DNA from: Nitrosomonadaceae bacterium
GTDB lineage: Bacteria > Pseudomonadota > Gammaproteobacteria > Burkholderiales > Usitatibacteraceae
Direction: 5' to 3'
DNA length: 41,850 bases
NCBI GenBank assembly: GCA_021300055.1
Contig: JAJTHU010000057.1
Location: 1 to 41,850, forward strand
The position numbers and the translations under genes were made by a program. Below the pieces are notes generated by a model. It was not told the DNA's origin. It saw only the letters and a list, made by a program, of their open reading frames with translations, and did not search any database. This document shows positions 1 to 7,496 of the stretch, one piece after another. Every line of letters begins with the position of its first letter. Position 1 is the first letter of the stretch.

Positions 1-270
1 CGCTCGTTTGAAATCTCAGTTGTCCATCACTCACGCGCCCGCTGCATCGGGCTTGTGCGCTCGGCCGCGCAAAGCATGCTTTGCGAAACCCGGCCTCTCG
101 TGTCTTCGGCAATTACGGCGGTAAAGGTCATCGGTCGCTCGTTTGAAATCTCAGTTGTCCATCACTCACGCGCCCGCTGCATCGGGCTTGTGCGCTCGGC
201 CGCGCAAAGCATGCTTTGCGAAACCCGGCCTCTCGTGTCCTCAGCTATTACGGCGGTATAGGTCATAGTC
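1..270. repeat. 135-bp tandem direct repeat, two copies, open at left edge
   Basis: Copy A runs 1-135 and copy B starts at 136 with the same sequence; they are near identical until the last ~30 bases, where a few substitutions appear. The period of 135 is a multiple of three. Each copy carries the perfect 18-bp palindrome CGCAAAGCATGCTTTGCG (68-85 and 203-220). On the plus strand the frame stays open from the edge to 261 (tracked ORF 55..261), but that protein is only a translated repeat. On the minus strand each copy holds a 34-codon ORF (27..131 and 162..266) starting MTFTAVIAEDTRGRV or MTYTAVIAEDTRGRV. No ribosome site is clear. The array may continue to the left. Function is unknown. Confidence 0.9.
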
Positions 271-310
271 AGAGAAATATCAGTGCGTCACACCAACGTG
301 GTACCGAACA

Positions 311-2458
311 TTATGACTTCGGCGGATTGATGATGATGGGAGTCTTGCGTTTACGCCACCAGAACCAGTAGACGAAAAAGCCAATTACAAAGAAAGGCAA
401 AAGCGGGGGGAAGAGGCTCAGGATGATCAGCACGGGTATGCCGATTGCCAGCGCAACAAAAATGAAGCTCAAGCCATACAGCACCGCAATGACGATCAGC
501 GCCACAATTGACAGGATGCCGAACGCAAGCAGCAGGATCAGCGTTCCAATGGCCATCCCCTCTAGACCGCTGATTTTGGTGTCACCAATCGTCAAGGGAA
601 GCAGTCCACTCGCCAGCCCGATGATCCCAACGATAAACATCACACCGAGCACGGCGATGATGGCAACGAACGCTTTTACAAGGAAATTCGCCCACGCACT
701 ATGCGTTTTGGCAGCGACCCTCAGCGTTTTCGCATGCCAAGTTTTTGGGGCTTCCTCTGGCGCAGAGTCGGCGGGTGCTGCGTCAAACACCGTCGCACCA
801 TTAGCCGGGACCTCGATCATTGCGATGACACCTTTCGGGGAGTTCGCCTCAAGCGTCAGATGAGCCCGGTCTGCAAACAAGGCCTGCAGACGCTCTCGTA
901 TGTTAGCGAGTCCTACGCCGCCGCCCAGTTGAACTGGCTCATCAGAGAAGCCGCGACCGGTGTCTTTCACAATCATGCGAATCGTTGCGGCATCGCCCTC
1001 CCCCACTTTTTCGGCGATCACGTCGATGCGTCCGCCCTCACGTACGGGCTCTAAACCGTGTTTGATTGCGTTCTCGACTAAGGAAGGCAGCATCAATGGT
1101 GGGAATGGCGCGTTGAGAAGCGCGTCCGGCACCATCACATCAAACTCAAGCCGCGTGCCCATGCGCATCTTCAGAATGTTGAGGTATGCGCGCACCAGCT
1201 CCACTTCTTGACCGACGGTCGATATGTTCTCGCGCATTTTTGGGAGCGACGCGCGCAGATACTGAATCAAGTGCCCCGTCATTTGATTGGCTTGCGCCGG
1301 GTCCACCTCGGTGAGCGCCTGCACATTTGCCAGTGTGTTGTACAAGAAATGCGGTTCAACTTGGGCCTGTAGCGCCATCAACTTCGCCTCAACAATTTGG
1401 CGGTTCACGTTCGCTGACTCGGCCTCCTGCGTCTTCTGTGCGGCTACATCCTGCGCGCGTCGAGAACGCCCGATGTAGTACTTCACGACCAACAAAAGGA
1501 AAAACAGCGGGAAGAAGGCCAAGATCAGCGCCGAGCCAATCCCAACTCGTTTGAAATCACTTGTGACTTTGCGGCGAATGTCGTCACGCAACTCAGGCGG
1601 CAGTGGCGGCGATGGAGGGCTTGCCGCATCAGGCGCGCTCGGCGGCGCGGGCGGCGGGATAGCCGCAGTAGCGTCTAACGTAATTACTGGCGTGCCTGAG
1701 GGCGTCTGGGAAATGCTCCCCTTAATGCGCTTCTCTCCCGCGCCGAGGTCAAAGTTGAGGGCTTCGTCCGATTTTTTTGACGCAATCGACTCTGTTGCTG
1801 TCGTCTGTCCCGGCCCGATGCCGATGAAAATCGGCAGGCTCTTCTTCAATTCACTTATCGCGGCTTCTGCCTGCTTAACGCTGGCCTCCGCCTCGGCGAT
1901 CGCTTTATCAAAACTCGCAAGTGTCGATTCATCCTTAACGCCAACACGTTCCTGGAGAGTCCGCGCCTCCTGCTTGGCGTTGCGGAGTTCCTGAAGTCGC
2001 TCACGTGCAGCATCGCGAGCCTGCACAGCAGCTTCGCGCGCCCGCTCACGCGCATTGGTGGCGGCCTCTTTGGCCATCCGTTTCGCTTCGCGGGTGGCCT
2101 CCCCAGTTGCGTCGGCGATGGCGCGCTCTGCATCACCAGCGACCACGGCCATTTCTTTGCGGGCTTCCGCAATATCACGCAATGCCTGCTCAAGCTCAGC
2201 GCGACGCCCCGCATCAGAGGTGCGTTCCACCATAGAGGTCACAACACGCTCGGCTAGTCCCAGGGCACTGTCCTTCATCGCCAAATCAACTTCCCGCTGC
2301 ACCGCACGCCGCTCCGCAGCGTTGGCATTGGCGTCCGTCAACTTGATGACATTCGTTGGAACCGTGAAAAGCGCGAGGAGCAGCAGGACGAACAAGCCGC
2401 CGAGCAACATGGCCCACCAGGGCGTTTTGTAAATGGCGTTACCGAGGAACTTGAACAT
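311..2458 (-). CDS. large LytS-type sensor histidine kinase with coiled-coil sensor and C-terminal membrane module
   Basis: Membrane sensor kinase of the His_kinase (PF06580) plus HATPase_c type, 715 residues. Seen in order: a membrane segment at about 15-35; an Ala/Arg/Glu-rich coiled coil at about 45-210, probably periplasmic; a Pro-rich linker at about 265-295; a second membrane segment near 305-328; the H-box QVEPHFLYNTLANV with H370; the N-box LVENAIKHGLEP near 460; DTGRGFSD and GGGVGLANIRERL. After the ATPase comes an unusual C-terminal tail (about 595-700) with several strongly hydrophobic helices, ending in Trp- and Lys/Arg-rich sequence. The last gene of a minus-strand cluster with a LytTR regulator and a second kinase, so it probably phosphorylates that regulator (inference). 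The signal it senses is unknown. Confidence 0.88.
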   Translation of the reverse strand: MFKFLGNAIYKTPWWAMLLGGLFVLLLLALFTVPTNVIKLTDANANAAERRAVQREVDLAMKDSALGLAERVVTSMVERTSDAGRRAELEQALRDIAEARKEMAVVAGDAERAIADATGEATREAKRMAKEAATNARERAREAAVQARDAARERLQELRNAKQEARTLQERVGVKDESTLASFDKAIAEAEASVKQAEAAISELKKSLPIFIGIGPGQTTATESIASKKSDEALNFDLGAGEKRIKGSISQTPSGTPVITLDATAAIPPPAPPSAPDAASPPSPPLPPELRDDIRRKVTSDFKRVGIGSALILAFFPLFFLLLVVKYYIGRSRRAQDVAAQKTQEAESANVNRQIVEAKLMALQAQVEPHFLYNTLANVQALTEVDPAQANQMTGHLIQYLRASLPKMRENISTVGQEVELVRAYLNILKMRMGTRLEFDVMVPDALLNAPFPPLMLPSLVENAIKHGLEPVREGGRIDVIAEKVGEGDAATIRMIVKDTGRGFSDEPVQLGGGVGLANIRERLQALFADRAHLTLEANSPKGVIAMIEVPANGATVFDAAPADSAPEEAPKTWHAKTLRVAAKTHSAWANFLVKAFVAIIAVLGVMFIVGIIGLASGLLPLTIGDTKISGLEGMAIGTLILLLAFGILSIVALIVIAVLYGLSFIFVALAIGIPVLIILSLFPPLLPFFVIGFFVYWFWWRKRKTPIIINPPKS

Positions 2459-2517
2459 GGCAACAGTTTAGTCCTTGCGTTCGCGGCGCGGCGCTTGGCG
2501 CAGCCCGCGTAATCCGC

Positions 2518-2622
2518 TTAGTCTTCGAGGGCCACCCACAGCATGGCGGCAACAGAGATCGCAATCGAACCGAGCACCCAGAAGGTGGGAGGCAGCGAGT
2601 ACAACCAAGCGAGCGTTTCCAT
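2518..2622 (-). CDS. small single-span membrane protein (34 aa), not in ORF track
   Basis: ATG at 2622 to TAA at 2518 encodes 34 residues beginning METLAWLYSLPPTFWVLG and ending VALED. A hydrophobic stretch of about 18 residues forms one membrane span, and the C-terminus is acidic. Third codon positions are strongly G/C, as in neighbouring genes, which argues that it is translated. The upstream bases show no clear Shine-Dalgarno sequence, which lowers confidence. It sits between the LytTR regulator (ends 2853) and the large kinase (starts 2458) on the same strand, the place of a kinase-modulating or membrane-stress peptide (inference). I do not recognise a family. Confidence 0.5.
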   Translation of the reverse strand: METLAWLYSLPPTFWVLGSIAISVAAMLWVALED

Positions 2623-2852
2623 ATGTGGCTGGCGATAGGGGATAACAGATGTCGTAGCTTATGGCCGCCGTTCGCACGTCGCAACGCAGGATTGGTCAGA
2701 ATGCAGAAGCGCGGGAATAGCTTGCAGCATTCGCGGATATCTGGAGCGCTGGTTGGCACCAGGAACCAGAAGCAAAACCCCAGTATTGGCGGGCATTTTT
2801 CAGGCGAAAGTGCCCCAAAACGCCCGTATTTGCTAGAGTTTATGCCTAAGCG

Positions 2853-3644
2853 CTACATCTGCTTGAACAGATGCGTGAAGTTGCGGCTAACCGTCAAGGT
2901 TTCTGGTCTGCCCTTGAGCCTCAAATCCGCTTGGTCGCGTTGCCCGCGGACAACTGCCGCGATAGCACTTGTGTTGACGATCGTGGCACGATGAATCTGC
3001 CAGAACCGCTTTGGGTCGAGCTCCTCGAGCAATTCCTTGATGGGCTTGCGGATGAGCACCTCTGCGTCAGTTAGCACCACGCGCGTGTACTTTTCGTCAG
3101 ACTGAAAGTAGAGAACTTCGTCGACCGCGATCAAGCGTACTGTCTGACCAACACTCGCCTTGATCCAGTTGAGGTAGTCGCGCTGCGCTGATGTGAGCTG
3201 CCGGATAACAATGCTTAGTGCATCCTCAGCGTCGCTGTCGGATGACGCAGCTACCGACTCGCGCTCTTGAAGACGCGTGACAGTTTCTTGCAGACGATCA
3301 GCCTCAAATGGCTTGAGTACGTAATCGATCGCGCCGCGCTCGAAAGCAGTCACCGCATACTGGTCGTAGGCGGTCACGAACACAATCTGCGCGCGCTTGA
3401 AGTCGCCGCTGGGCAGTTTGCGCCCGCGGCCAATCATGCGCGCCACATCCAAGCCAGACATAACGGGCATGTGGATGTCGAGAAAAACAATGTCTGGCAG
3501 CAGTTCCTCAAACTGCGCGATCGCATCCGCGCCATCCGCCGCTTCACTGACGATATCGAGACTCGGCCAAAGAGTGGCAAGCTGCTCCCGCAATTGCGCG
3601 CGGAGTAGGGGTTCGTCATCGGCAATCAACGCAGTTGGTATCAT
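2853..3644 (-). CDS. LytR/AlgR-family response regulator (REC + LytTR)
   Basis: Two-domain response regulator of 263 residues. The receiver domain (about 1-120) has the acidic pair in ALIADDEP, the phospho-acceptor D56 in VFLDIHMP, and the Thr/Lys signature VFVTAYDQYA...DYVLKPF. The C-terminal third is a LytTR DNA-binding domain (VLYFQSDEKYTRVVL, RKPIKELLEELD, FWQIHRATIVN). The tracked ORF starts at 3722, but ATG 3644 follows AGGAG at good spacing and gives the canonical MIPTALIADDEP start, so I use it. It lies between two LytS-type kinases, about 70 bp after the first, in one transcriptional direction. It should bind direct repeats upstream of its targets; the targets are not evident here. 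Confidence 0.93.
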   Translation of the reverse strand: MIPTALIADDEPLLRAQLREQLATLWPSLDIVSEAADGADAIAQFEELLPDIVFLDIHMPVMSGLDVARMIGRGRKLPSGDFKRAQIVFVTAYDQYAVTAFERGAIDYVLKPFEADRLQETVTRLQERESVAASSDSDAEDALSIVIRQLTSAQRDYLNWIKASVGQTVRLIAVDEVLYFQSDEKYTRVVLTDAEVLIRKPIKELLEELDPKRFWQIHRATIVNTSAIAAVVRGQRDQADLRLKGRPETLTVSRNFTHLFKQM

Positions 3645-3714
3645 TTCACTCCTGCTTTGGGGTTCGCGTTGCATCGCGAACCCGTCTCGGCGGGCAAAAG
3701 CCAAGCAGTTGGCA

Positions 3715-4800
3715 TCACCCACCCTCTCCGGTCAACGTCGGTAACTGTCCCAGAGGAATCTTCAGCCGCGCCTCTACGCCCTGCTCTGCGCGCTCACGTA
3801 ACTCAAGACTTGCGCTCGCGCCGAACAGTGCGCTGAGTCGCTCCCGGACGTTTTGCAGGCCAACACCTGGCGTGGCAGTCGGCACGATGCCGTGACCCGA
3901 ATCAATCACTCGAAGCAACAAGTGCTCACCATCGCGCGCAGCATCGATGGTAATTTCTCCTCCTGCTTTTACTGGGTCGATGCCGTGCTTGATTGCGTTC
4001 TCAACAAGGGTCATGAGCATCATGGGCGGGATGATCGTGTCGGCGATTGTCGCGTCAATGCTGATCGCAAAGCGCAGCCTTTCACCCATACGCACACGCT
4101 GGATCTCAAGGTACGCTCTGGCTAACTCGACTTCGCGAGCCAGCGTGGTTGTATCGTCACGCATTTGGGGCATGGCGCTACGCAGGTAGCGAATCAGACT
4201 CCCCAATACCTGATTGGCCAGGGCCGGATCTTTGCCCACCAAATGCTGGACGTTGGCGAGCGTATTGAACAGAAAGTGCGGTTCAATTTGCGCTTGCATC
4301 AGCTTCAGACGCGCCTCGAGCACCTGTTTTTGCAAAACGGTTTCGCGCGATGCGGCTCGTGCGCTCTCGACGTCGGCCCGCGCAGCGCGTTCTCGGTACA
4401 CGAGCAGCATGGCGGTGATCGCCCCGATACCAATCGCAACCGTCGTAAAAACGAGGATGCCAAGCAACATCGGCTCTACCGTAAACATCTGCGTCAGGCT
4501 GCGTCCGAGCACCAAACCGGAGGCAACGGTCCCGAGGAACGCCGCGATTGGAACCGAGACCAATTGAGCAGTCAGCAGAGATAGCCGTGGGTTCGGCACG
4601 CTACGCCAGATTGCCTCAGTTGCGATGAAGGTCACCATCATCACAAGTGCGACAACAAACAATCGCAGCCACAGCATGCCAAAGGGCACTTTGTAGCCGA
4701 AATAGGGATTGACAATAAGCGCGGCTGCCGTCGTGAGCACGAGCAGCCAGATCAGGCGCTTGAACGAAGCGATTTGCACCCAGAGATTTGCTGTTTCCAT
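3715..4800 (-). CDS. LytS-type sensor histidine kinase, compact form
   Basis: 361-residue membrane kinase of the His_kinase (PF06580) family. About four hydrophobic helices occupy residues 10-150, followed by a short coiled linker, the H-box QIEPHFLFNTLANVQ with H175, the N-box LVENAIKHGIDPV, the G1 box DSGHGI and the G2 box GVGLQNVRERL. It has no separate sensory domain, so sensing is probably done within the membrane. The tracked ORF opens at 4836 (MHATTARGNLCC), but ATG 4800 starts METANLWVQ and has a purine-rich GAGGTAA upstream, so I prefer it. It is the first gene of the cluster kinase-regulator-peptide-kinase. Its catalytic core closely resembles that of the downstream large kinase, suggesting they are paralogues. 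Confidence 0.9.
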   Translation of the reverse strand: METANLWVQIASFKRLIWLLVLTTAAALIVNPYFGYKVPFGMLWLRLFVVALVMMVTFIATEAIWRSVPNPRLSLLTAQLVSVPIAAFLGTVASGLVLGRSLTQMFTVEPMLLGILVFTTVAIGIGAITAMLLVYRERAARADVESARAASRETVLQKQVLEARLKLMQAQIEPHFLFNTLANVQHLVGKDPALANQVLGSLIRYLRSAMPQMRDDTTTLAREVELARAYLEIQRVRMGERLRFAISIDATIADTIIPPMMLMTLVENAIKHGIDPVKAGGEITIDAARDGEHLLLRVIDSGHGIVPTATPGVGLQNVRERLSALFGASASLELRERAEQGVEARLKIPLGQLPTLTGEGG

Positions 4801-4939
4801 GCAGCAAAGATTACCTCGCGCGGTAGTTGCATGCACGAGTGCTGCGATAAAGCGCGGAAAACCGGCAGAGAGAGGTGACTTTGTGCCTCTCGGGCGCGTC
4901 TAGCGATGGCGCCGCTGATGCAATCCGTTGTCCTCTACC

Positions 4940-5260
4940 TTAACGCAAAACGGCGATACGGCGCTCAAGTCGTTGTGGGTGGTAACCCAAACCTGGCCGG
5001 CGCAGCAAACCAGTGGTCGTTCCGCGTTCGGGTCCGCGCCCGATACGGGCTTCCGAGATCGCGACAACTCGCGCAATGACATGTGTACTCGCGCCGCCCT
5101 CTGCTGATGGCTCACTATTTGGTCGCGCCTCCTTGACGATCGCCGGATGGCGCGACCGTTGCAACAACCAAAATGCCCCGACCATGGCGACAACCACGAG
5201 CACTGCGAACAGAGCTGCGGGCAGTTGAGCGAGGACGCTAAAGGAAGGGAGGGTACTCAT
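4940..5260 (-). CDS. hypothetical small membrane protein (106 aa)
   Basis: The ORF starts at ATG 5260 (MSTLPSFSVLAQLP) and has one clear membrane span at about residues 14-34 (LFAVLVVVAMVGAFWLL). A basic, Arg-rich soluble tail follows and does not resemble any family I know. The ribosome site is weak (GGTG, five bases before the start). An overlapping minus-strand ORF, 4900..5193, competes with the second half, so the C-terminal part may be wrong or frameshifted. If real, it precedes the LytS cluster by about 140 bp. Confidence 0.4.
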   Translation of the reverse strand: MSTLPSFSVLAQLPAALFAVLVVVAMVGAFWLLQRSRHPAIVKEARPNSEPSAEGGASTHVIARVVAISEARIGRGPERGTTTGLLRRPGLGYHPQRLERRIAVLR

Positions 5261-5382
5261 GGAAACACCAATCAGATCAAAGTGGTTTGTGCTGTTATCG
5301 CGTTGTTTTGGGATAGGCTTGGATGGTGCAGGGTGAATGTGGCATCAAAGTGACAAAGTGCAGCCGAATTGCAACAAAGAAT

Positions 5383-5418
5383 AAAAAAAGCCCGGATCGT
5401 GTTTGACACGACCCGGGC
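5383..5418 (-). terminator. rho-independent terminator
   Basis: A 12-bp GC-rich stem (GCCCGGATCGTG with CACGACCCGGGC, one G-T pair) closes a 5-base loop. On the minus strand it is followed by a run of seven T. It lies about 50 bp past the stop of the 71-residue protein gene and would end that transcript. Confidence 0.9.
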
Positions 5419-5470
5419 GAGTTAGTCGAGGGAGTATCGACTAGGGGACTCACACAAATCGTCTATCGTT

Positions 5471-5686
5471 TCATCGGCTGGCGACCTGCACCAATTTGGT
5501 GGTGGCCGGAATGAGCCGCGTTGCGACAACTTCGATGCGCTCGACAGTGCTGGTGGACGCTGTCACGCGTTGTGCATCGAGTTCGGATTGGCTGGCGAGG
5601 GTAGCGATTCCTGCCACCATTGCCGTGGTGACGAGGACTGCACCGAGCGCTGCCATCCCCTTGTGGGCGTTGGGTAGCGTAAACAT
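5471..5686 (-). CDS. small exported or membrane-anchored protein (71 aa), unknown function
   Basis: ATG 5686 follows a good AGGAA ribosome site by several bases. The 71-residue product starts MFTLPNAHKGMAALGAV, with one hydrophobic helix at about 11-31 (uncleaved anchor or signal peptide), then a short polar region rich in Ser, Thr and Val. No catalytic motif is visible. It has its own strong terminator (5383-5418) and is separated from the symporter gene by a second terminator, so it is probably a single-gene transcript. I recognise no family. Confidence 0.75.
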   Translation of the reverse strand: MFTLPNAHKGMAALGAVLVTTAMVAGIATLASQSELDAQRVTASTSTVERIEVVATRLIPATTKLVQVASR

Positions 5687-5858
5687 GATGGGTTCCTGTC
5701 AAAAAGTTAGTTAATCAATCGAGCCTGCAGCACATCAACTTGTGGTCTCTGTATTGCAGTGTCGACAGATTAAGGTTCCCAAGATGTTGCGGATAGTCGG
5801 ATGCGACAAAACGAACAAATCGCACCGCGGAATGCGCTACGCACCGACAAATAGAAAG

Positions 5859-5888
5859 CAAAACGGCGCGACTGGTGGGTCGCGCCGT
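5859..5888 (-). terminator. rho-independent terminator of the symporter gene
   Basis: A perfect 10-bp stem, ACGGCGCGAC with GTCGCGCCGT, closes the six-base loop TGGTGG. On the minus strand it ends in GTTTTGC, a short T-run. It sits 43 bp after the stop of the sodium:solute symporter gene. Confidence 0.75.
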
Positions 5889-5930
5889 GGCATTTGCACC
5901 TGCCGCGCATTCAGCGGCAGCGAGGTAGTA

Positions 5931-7376
5931 CTAAGCGGATTCGTGAACCCGATGTTTTGGTTGCGTGACCAGCGAGCCGAAGTACATGGCGGCCAAGCCC
6001 ACGACAAGTCCTACCATCTGCGGCGGCCAAATGGTCTCTAAACCACCCTTGATCAGCACTTCCATGGCGATCCAGGAGCCAAGCCCTGCAAAAATAGACA
6101 TCGCAGCGCCCGCAGACGTCGCACGCTTCCAAAACAATCCGAACACCAATGGCGCAAACGCGCCCGCCATGGTCACCTTGTAAGCGTTTTGCACCATCTC
6201 ATACATCGTACTGCGCGAGTTCACTGCGAAGATTAGCGCTGCGCAGGTAAACACAACCAGCGTAATGCGCGCTGTCTTGAGCAATCGGGCGTCGCCCATA
6301 TTTGGCACAAACGGCTTGAGGATGTTGTTGGCAAACAGCGATGTCGGCGCGAGCAACGCACCACTCGCGGTCGAAAGAATGGCTGACAGTAAGGCGCCGA
6401 AGAACAAGACCTGAATCCAAAGTGGCGTTTTCTGCAAAATGATGTCGGGCAGGATTCGCTGGATCTCGCGTGCGTCTTCGCTCTTGAACAAGTTGACAAG
6501 GTTCGGTTCCAACATCAAGGCCGCATACGCGATAAACATCGGCAGAAACGCAACGAAGAAGTAAACGAGCCCGCCGATCAGCGTGCCGCGCACGGCGGTC
6601 TTCTCGTCTTTGGCGGACGTCACACGCTGGAACACATCCTGTTGTGGAATTGAACCAATGGCAAGGGTTGCCCATGCGGCAACAAACGCAAACCATTCCG
6701 CGGCACCGCCCTTTGGCCAGAAATCAAGTTTCCCATCTGCATGCGCCTTTGCGATGACGTTTGAGGCGCCTCCCGCCAAATCGCCAATGAACCACGCGAC
6801 GATAAACAGACCAACGATGATGACCACGGTCTGAAACATATCCGTGAACGCGACCGACCACATGCCGCCCCAAATCGTATAGAACATTACGATAACCGTA
6901 CCAATAACGATTGCTTGGGTCAGCGTGATGCCGCCTCCTGAGATAACCCACAGCACAAGACCCAGCGCTGTCAGTTGGGCCGAGGTCCAGCCGAGGTATG
7001 AGATGACGATGACGCCCGAGACAACGATTTCGATCTTGGAGTTATAGCGCTTGCGGTAGAAGTCGCCGAGTGTCAGCAGGTCCATCTTGTAGAACGCCTT
7101 GGCAAAAAACAGGGCCACAAAAATCAGGCACGCTGTGGCGCCGAACGGGTCTGCAGGAATCCCATTGAGCCCGTCCCGCGCGAAGGTGGCCGAAACCGAC
7201 AAGACGGTCTCTGCACCGAACCAAGTGGCGAACACAGTCGCCATGTTGATGTAGAGCGGCAGGCTACGGCCTGCAATCATGTAGTCCTTGGTGTTGTGTA
7301 CGCGCCTAGCCGCATACAAACCAATGCCGATGGTTAACGCAAGGTACATCAAAACAAAAATGACCAGCAAGCTCAT
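5931..7376 (-). CDS. sodium:solute symporter (SSS family)
   Basis: 481-residue inner-membrane secondary transporter. The sequence shows about 13 hydrophobic helices and SSS signatures: an early TKDYMIAGRSLP, the helix with FATWFGAETVLSVSA, GWTSAQLTALGLVLW, IPQQDVFQRVTSAKD and the small-residue helix ALLSAILSTASGALLAPTS, which is typical of the sodium-site region. Length is normal for the family. The start at 7376 has GGAG about eight bases upstream. It is transcribed alone, ends at the 5859-5888 terminator, and lies downstream of ubiB with a 120-bp gap. The substrate (proline, pantothenate, carboxylates or others) cannot be read from the sequence. Confidence 0.92.
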   Translation of the reverse strand: MSLLVIFVLMYLALTIGIGLYAARRVHNTKDYMIAGRSLPLYINMATVFATWFGAETVLSVSATFARDGLNGIPADPFGATACLIFVALFFAKAFYKMDLLTLGDFYRKRYNSKIEIVVSGVIVISYLGWTSAQLTALGLVLWVISGGGITLTQAIVIGTVIVMFYTIWGGMWSVAFTDMFQTVVIIVGLFIVAWFIGDLAGGASNVIAKAHADGKLDFWPKGGAAEWFAFVAAWATLAIGSIPQQDVFQRVTSAKDEKTAVRGTLIGGLVYFFVAFLPMFIAYAALMLEPNLVNLFKSEDAREIQRILPDIILQKTPLWIQVLFFGALLSAILSTASGALLAPTSLFANNILKPFVPNMGDARLLKTARITLVVFTCAALIFAVNSRSTMYEMVQNAYKVTMAGAFAPLVFGLFWKRATSAGAAMSIFAGLGSWIAMEVLIKGGLETIWPPQMVGLVVGLAAMYFGSLVTQPKHRVHESA

Positions 7377-7496
7377 TCATGTCTCCACAAGGTGGTGGGG
7401 AAGGGATTACGAAAAACTAGCGGCCCGTGGCCACCGAATCAAGCATTTTGTACCGAGACGCTGACGCCGCTCTGACAAAAAGCAAATATTGCGCCA

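Noticed and set aside
55-261. Plus-strand ORF of 68 residues at the left edge
   Set aside because: It is the translation of the 135-bp tandem repeat; composition is not protein-like and no ribosome site is present.
423-2432. Several long plus-strand ORFs (423..863, 1551..1994, 2055..2432)
   Set aside because: They are antisense shadows of the large kinase, whose minus-strand frame has all catalytic motifs.
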